5,460 nucleotides of DNA from DASSFZ01 sp036514635 (lineage in GTDB: Bacteria > Chloroflexota > Anaerolineae > Fen-1058), in assembly GCA_036514635.1 (NCBI GenBank), contig DATBWU010000327.1, positions 1-5,460 on the forward strand. Direction: 5' to 3'. The notes below the pieces were generated by a model. That model ran no database searches. It was not told the DNA's origin and worked only from the letters and a program-made list of their open reading frames with translations. Shown here in pieces: positions 5,380 through 5,460 of this stretch. Position numbers and translations under genes: made by a program. Numbering within the stretch: position 1 is the first letter of the stretch; each line of letters opens with the position of its first letter.

Positions 5380-5460
5380 ATCTCCACGACGTTTACGCCG
5401 AAATTCAAGACGGCCTCAGCGAAGGCTTCAACTTCCATACCGGCATCGAATCTCAAATTC
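5376..5460 (-). CDS. C-terminal end of an unidentified gene (cut by window edge)
   Basis: The frame open at the right edge reads NLRFDAGMEVEAFAEAV, then LNFGVNVVEM and stops with TGA at 5378-5376. Only 27 residues are visible, which is too few for a family call. The overlap with the next frame (GTGA) suggests an operon or a frameshifted single gene. Confidence 0.3.
   Translation of the reverse strand, partial: NLRFDAGMEVEAFAEAVLNFGVNVVEM

Overview
The window is a GC-rich bacterial accessory region. Nearly all coding is on the minus strand, so genes read from right to left. The mix of a SWIM zinc-finger helical-repeat protein, a DUF433/DUF5615 toxin-antitoxin pair, a CcbP-like protein, a DUF6398-like fragment and short inverted-repeat intergenic elements suggests a Chloroflexota-type genome. 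That placement is an inference with low to moderate confidence, because no phylogenetic marker is present.

Right edge (5460 to about 5040): short overlapping reading frames that I cannot identify, then a probable promoter and ribosome site for the SWIM gene. Centre-right (5031-3199): an intact 610-residue SWIM protein. Its stop codon overlaps the start of a second gene, which is broken by an amber codon and a one-base shift (3200-2871).

Centre (about 2830-1940): a DUF6398-like C-terminal segment and a CcbP-like (calcium-binding family) segment. They may once have been one fused gene, since two compensating frame breaks separate them. A 124-bp MITE-like element with perfect 13-bp terminal inverted repeats (1816-1939) cuts off the 3' end. 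The long open frame across this stretch should not be taken as one intact protein.

Centre-left (1727-1026): an intact DUF433 antitoxin and DUF5615 PIN-like toxin pair. Directly downstream is the 3' half of a tRNA-Cys(GCA) gene (999-958), then a short remnant resembling the N-terminal arm of a tyrosine recombinase (900-793), then a strong intrinsic terminator (757-728). Together these look like the scar of a tRNA-targeted mobile element.

Left edge (610-1): a new transcription unit with a good sigma-70 promoter, a 16-bp palindromic operator with the core GAAC-N4-GTTC, a small XRE-type regulator, and, overlapping it by 26 bp, the first 108 codons of a protein resembling JetA, the MukF/kleisin-like subunit of Wadjet anti-plasmid systems. 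The rest of that operon (JetB, JetC, JetD expected) lies outside the window. This is the most interesting part: an apparently regulator-coupled Wadjet operon beside an integration scar and a toxin-antitoxin module, in a neighbourhood where several genes are decaying.
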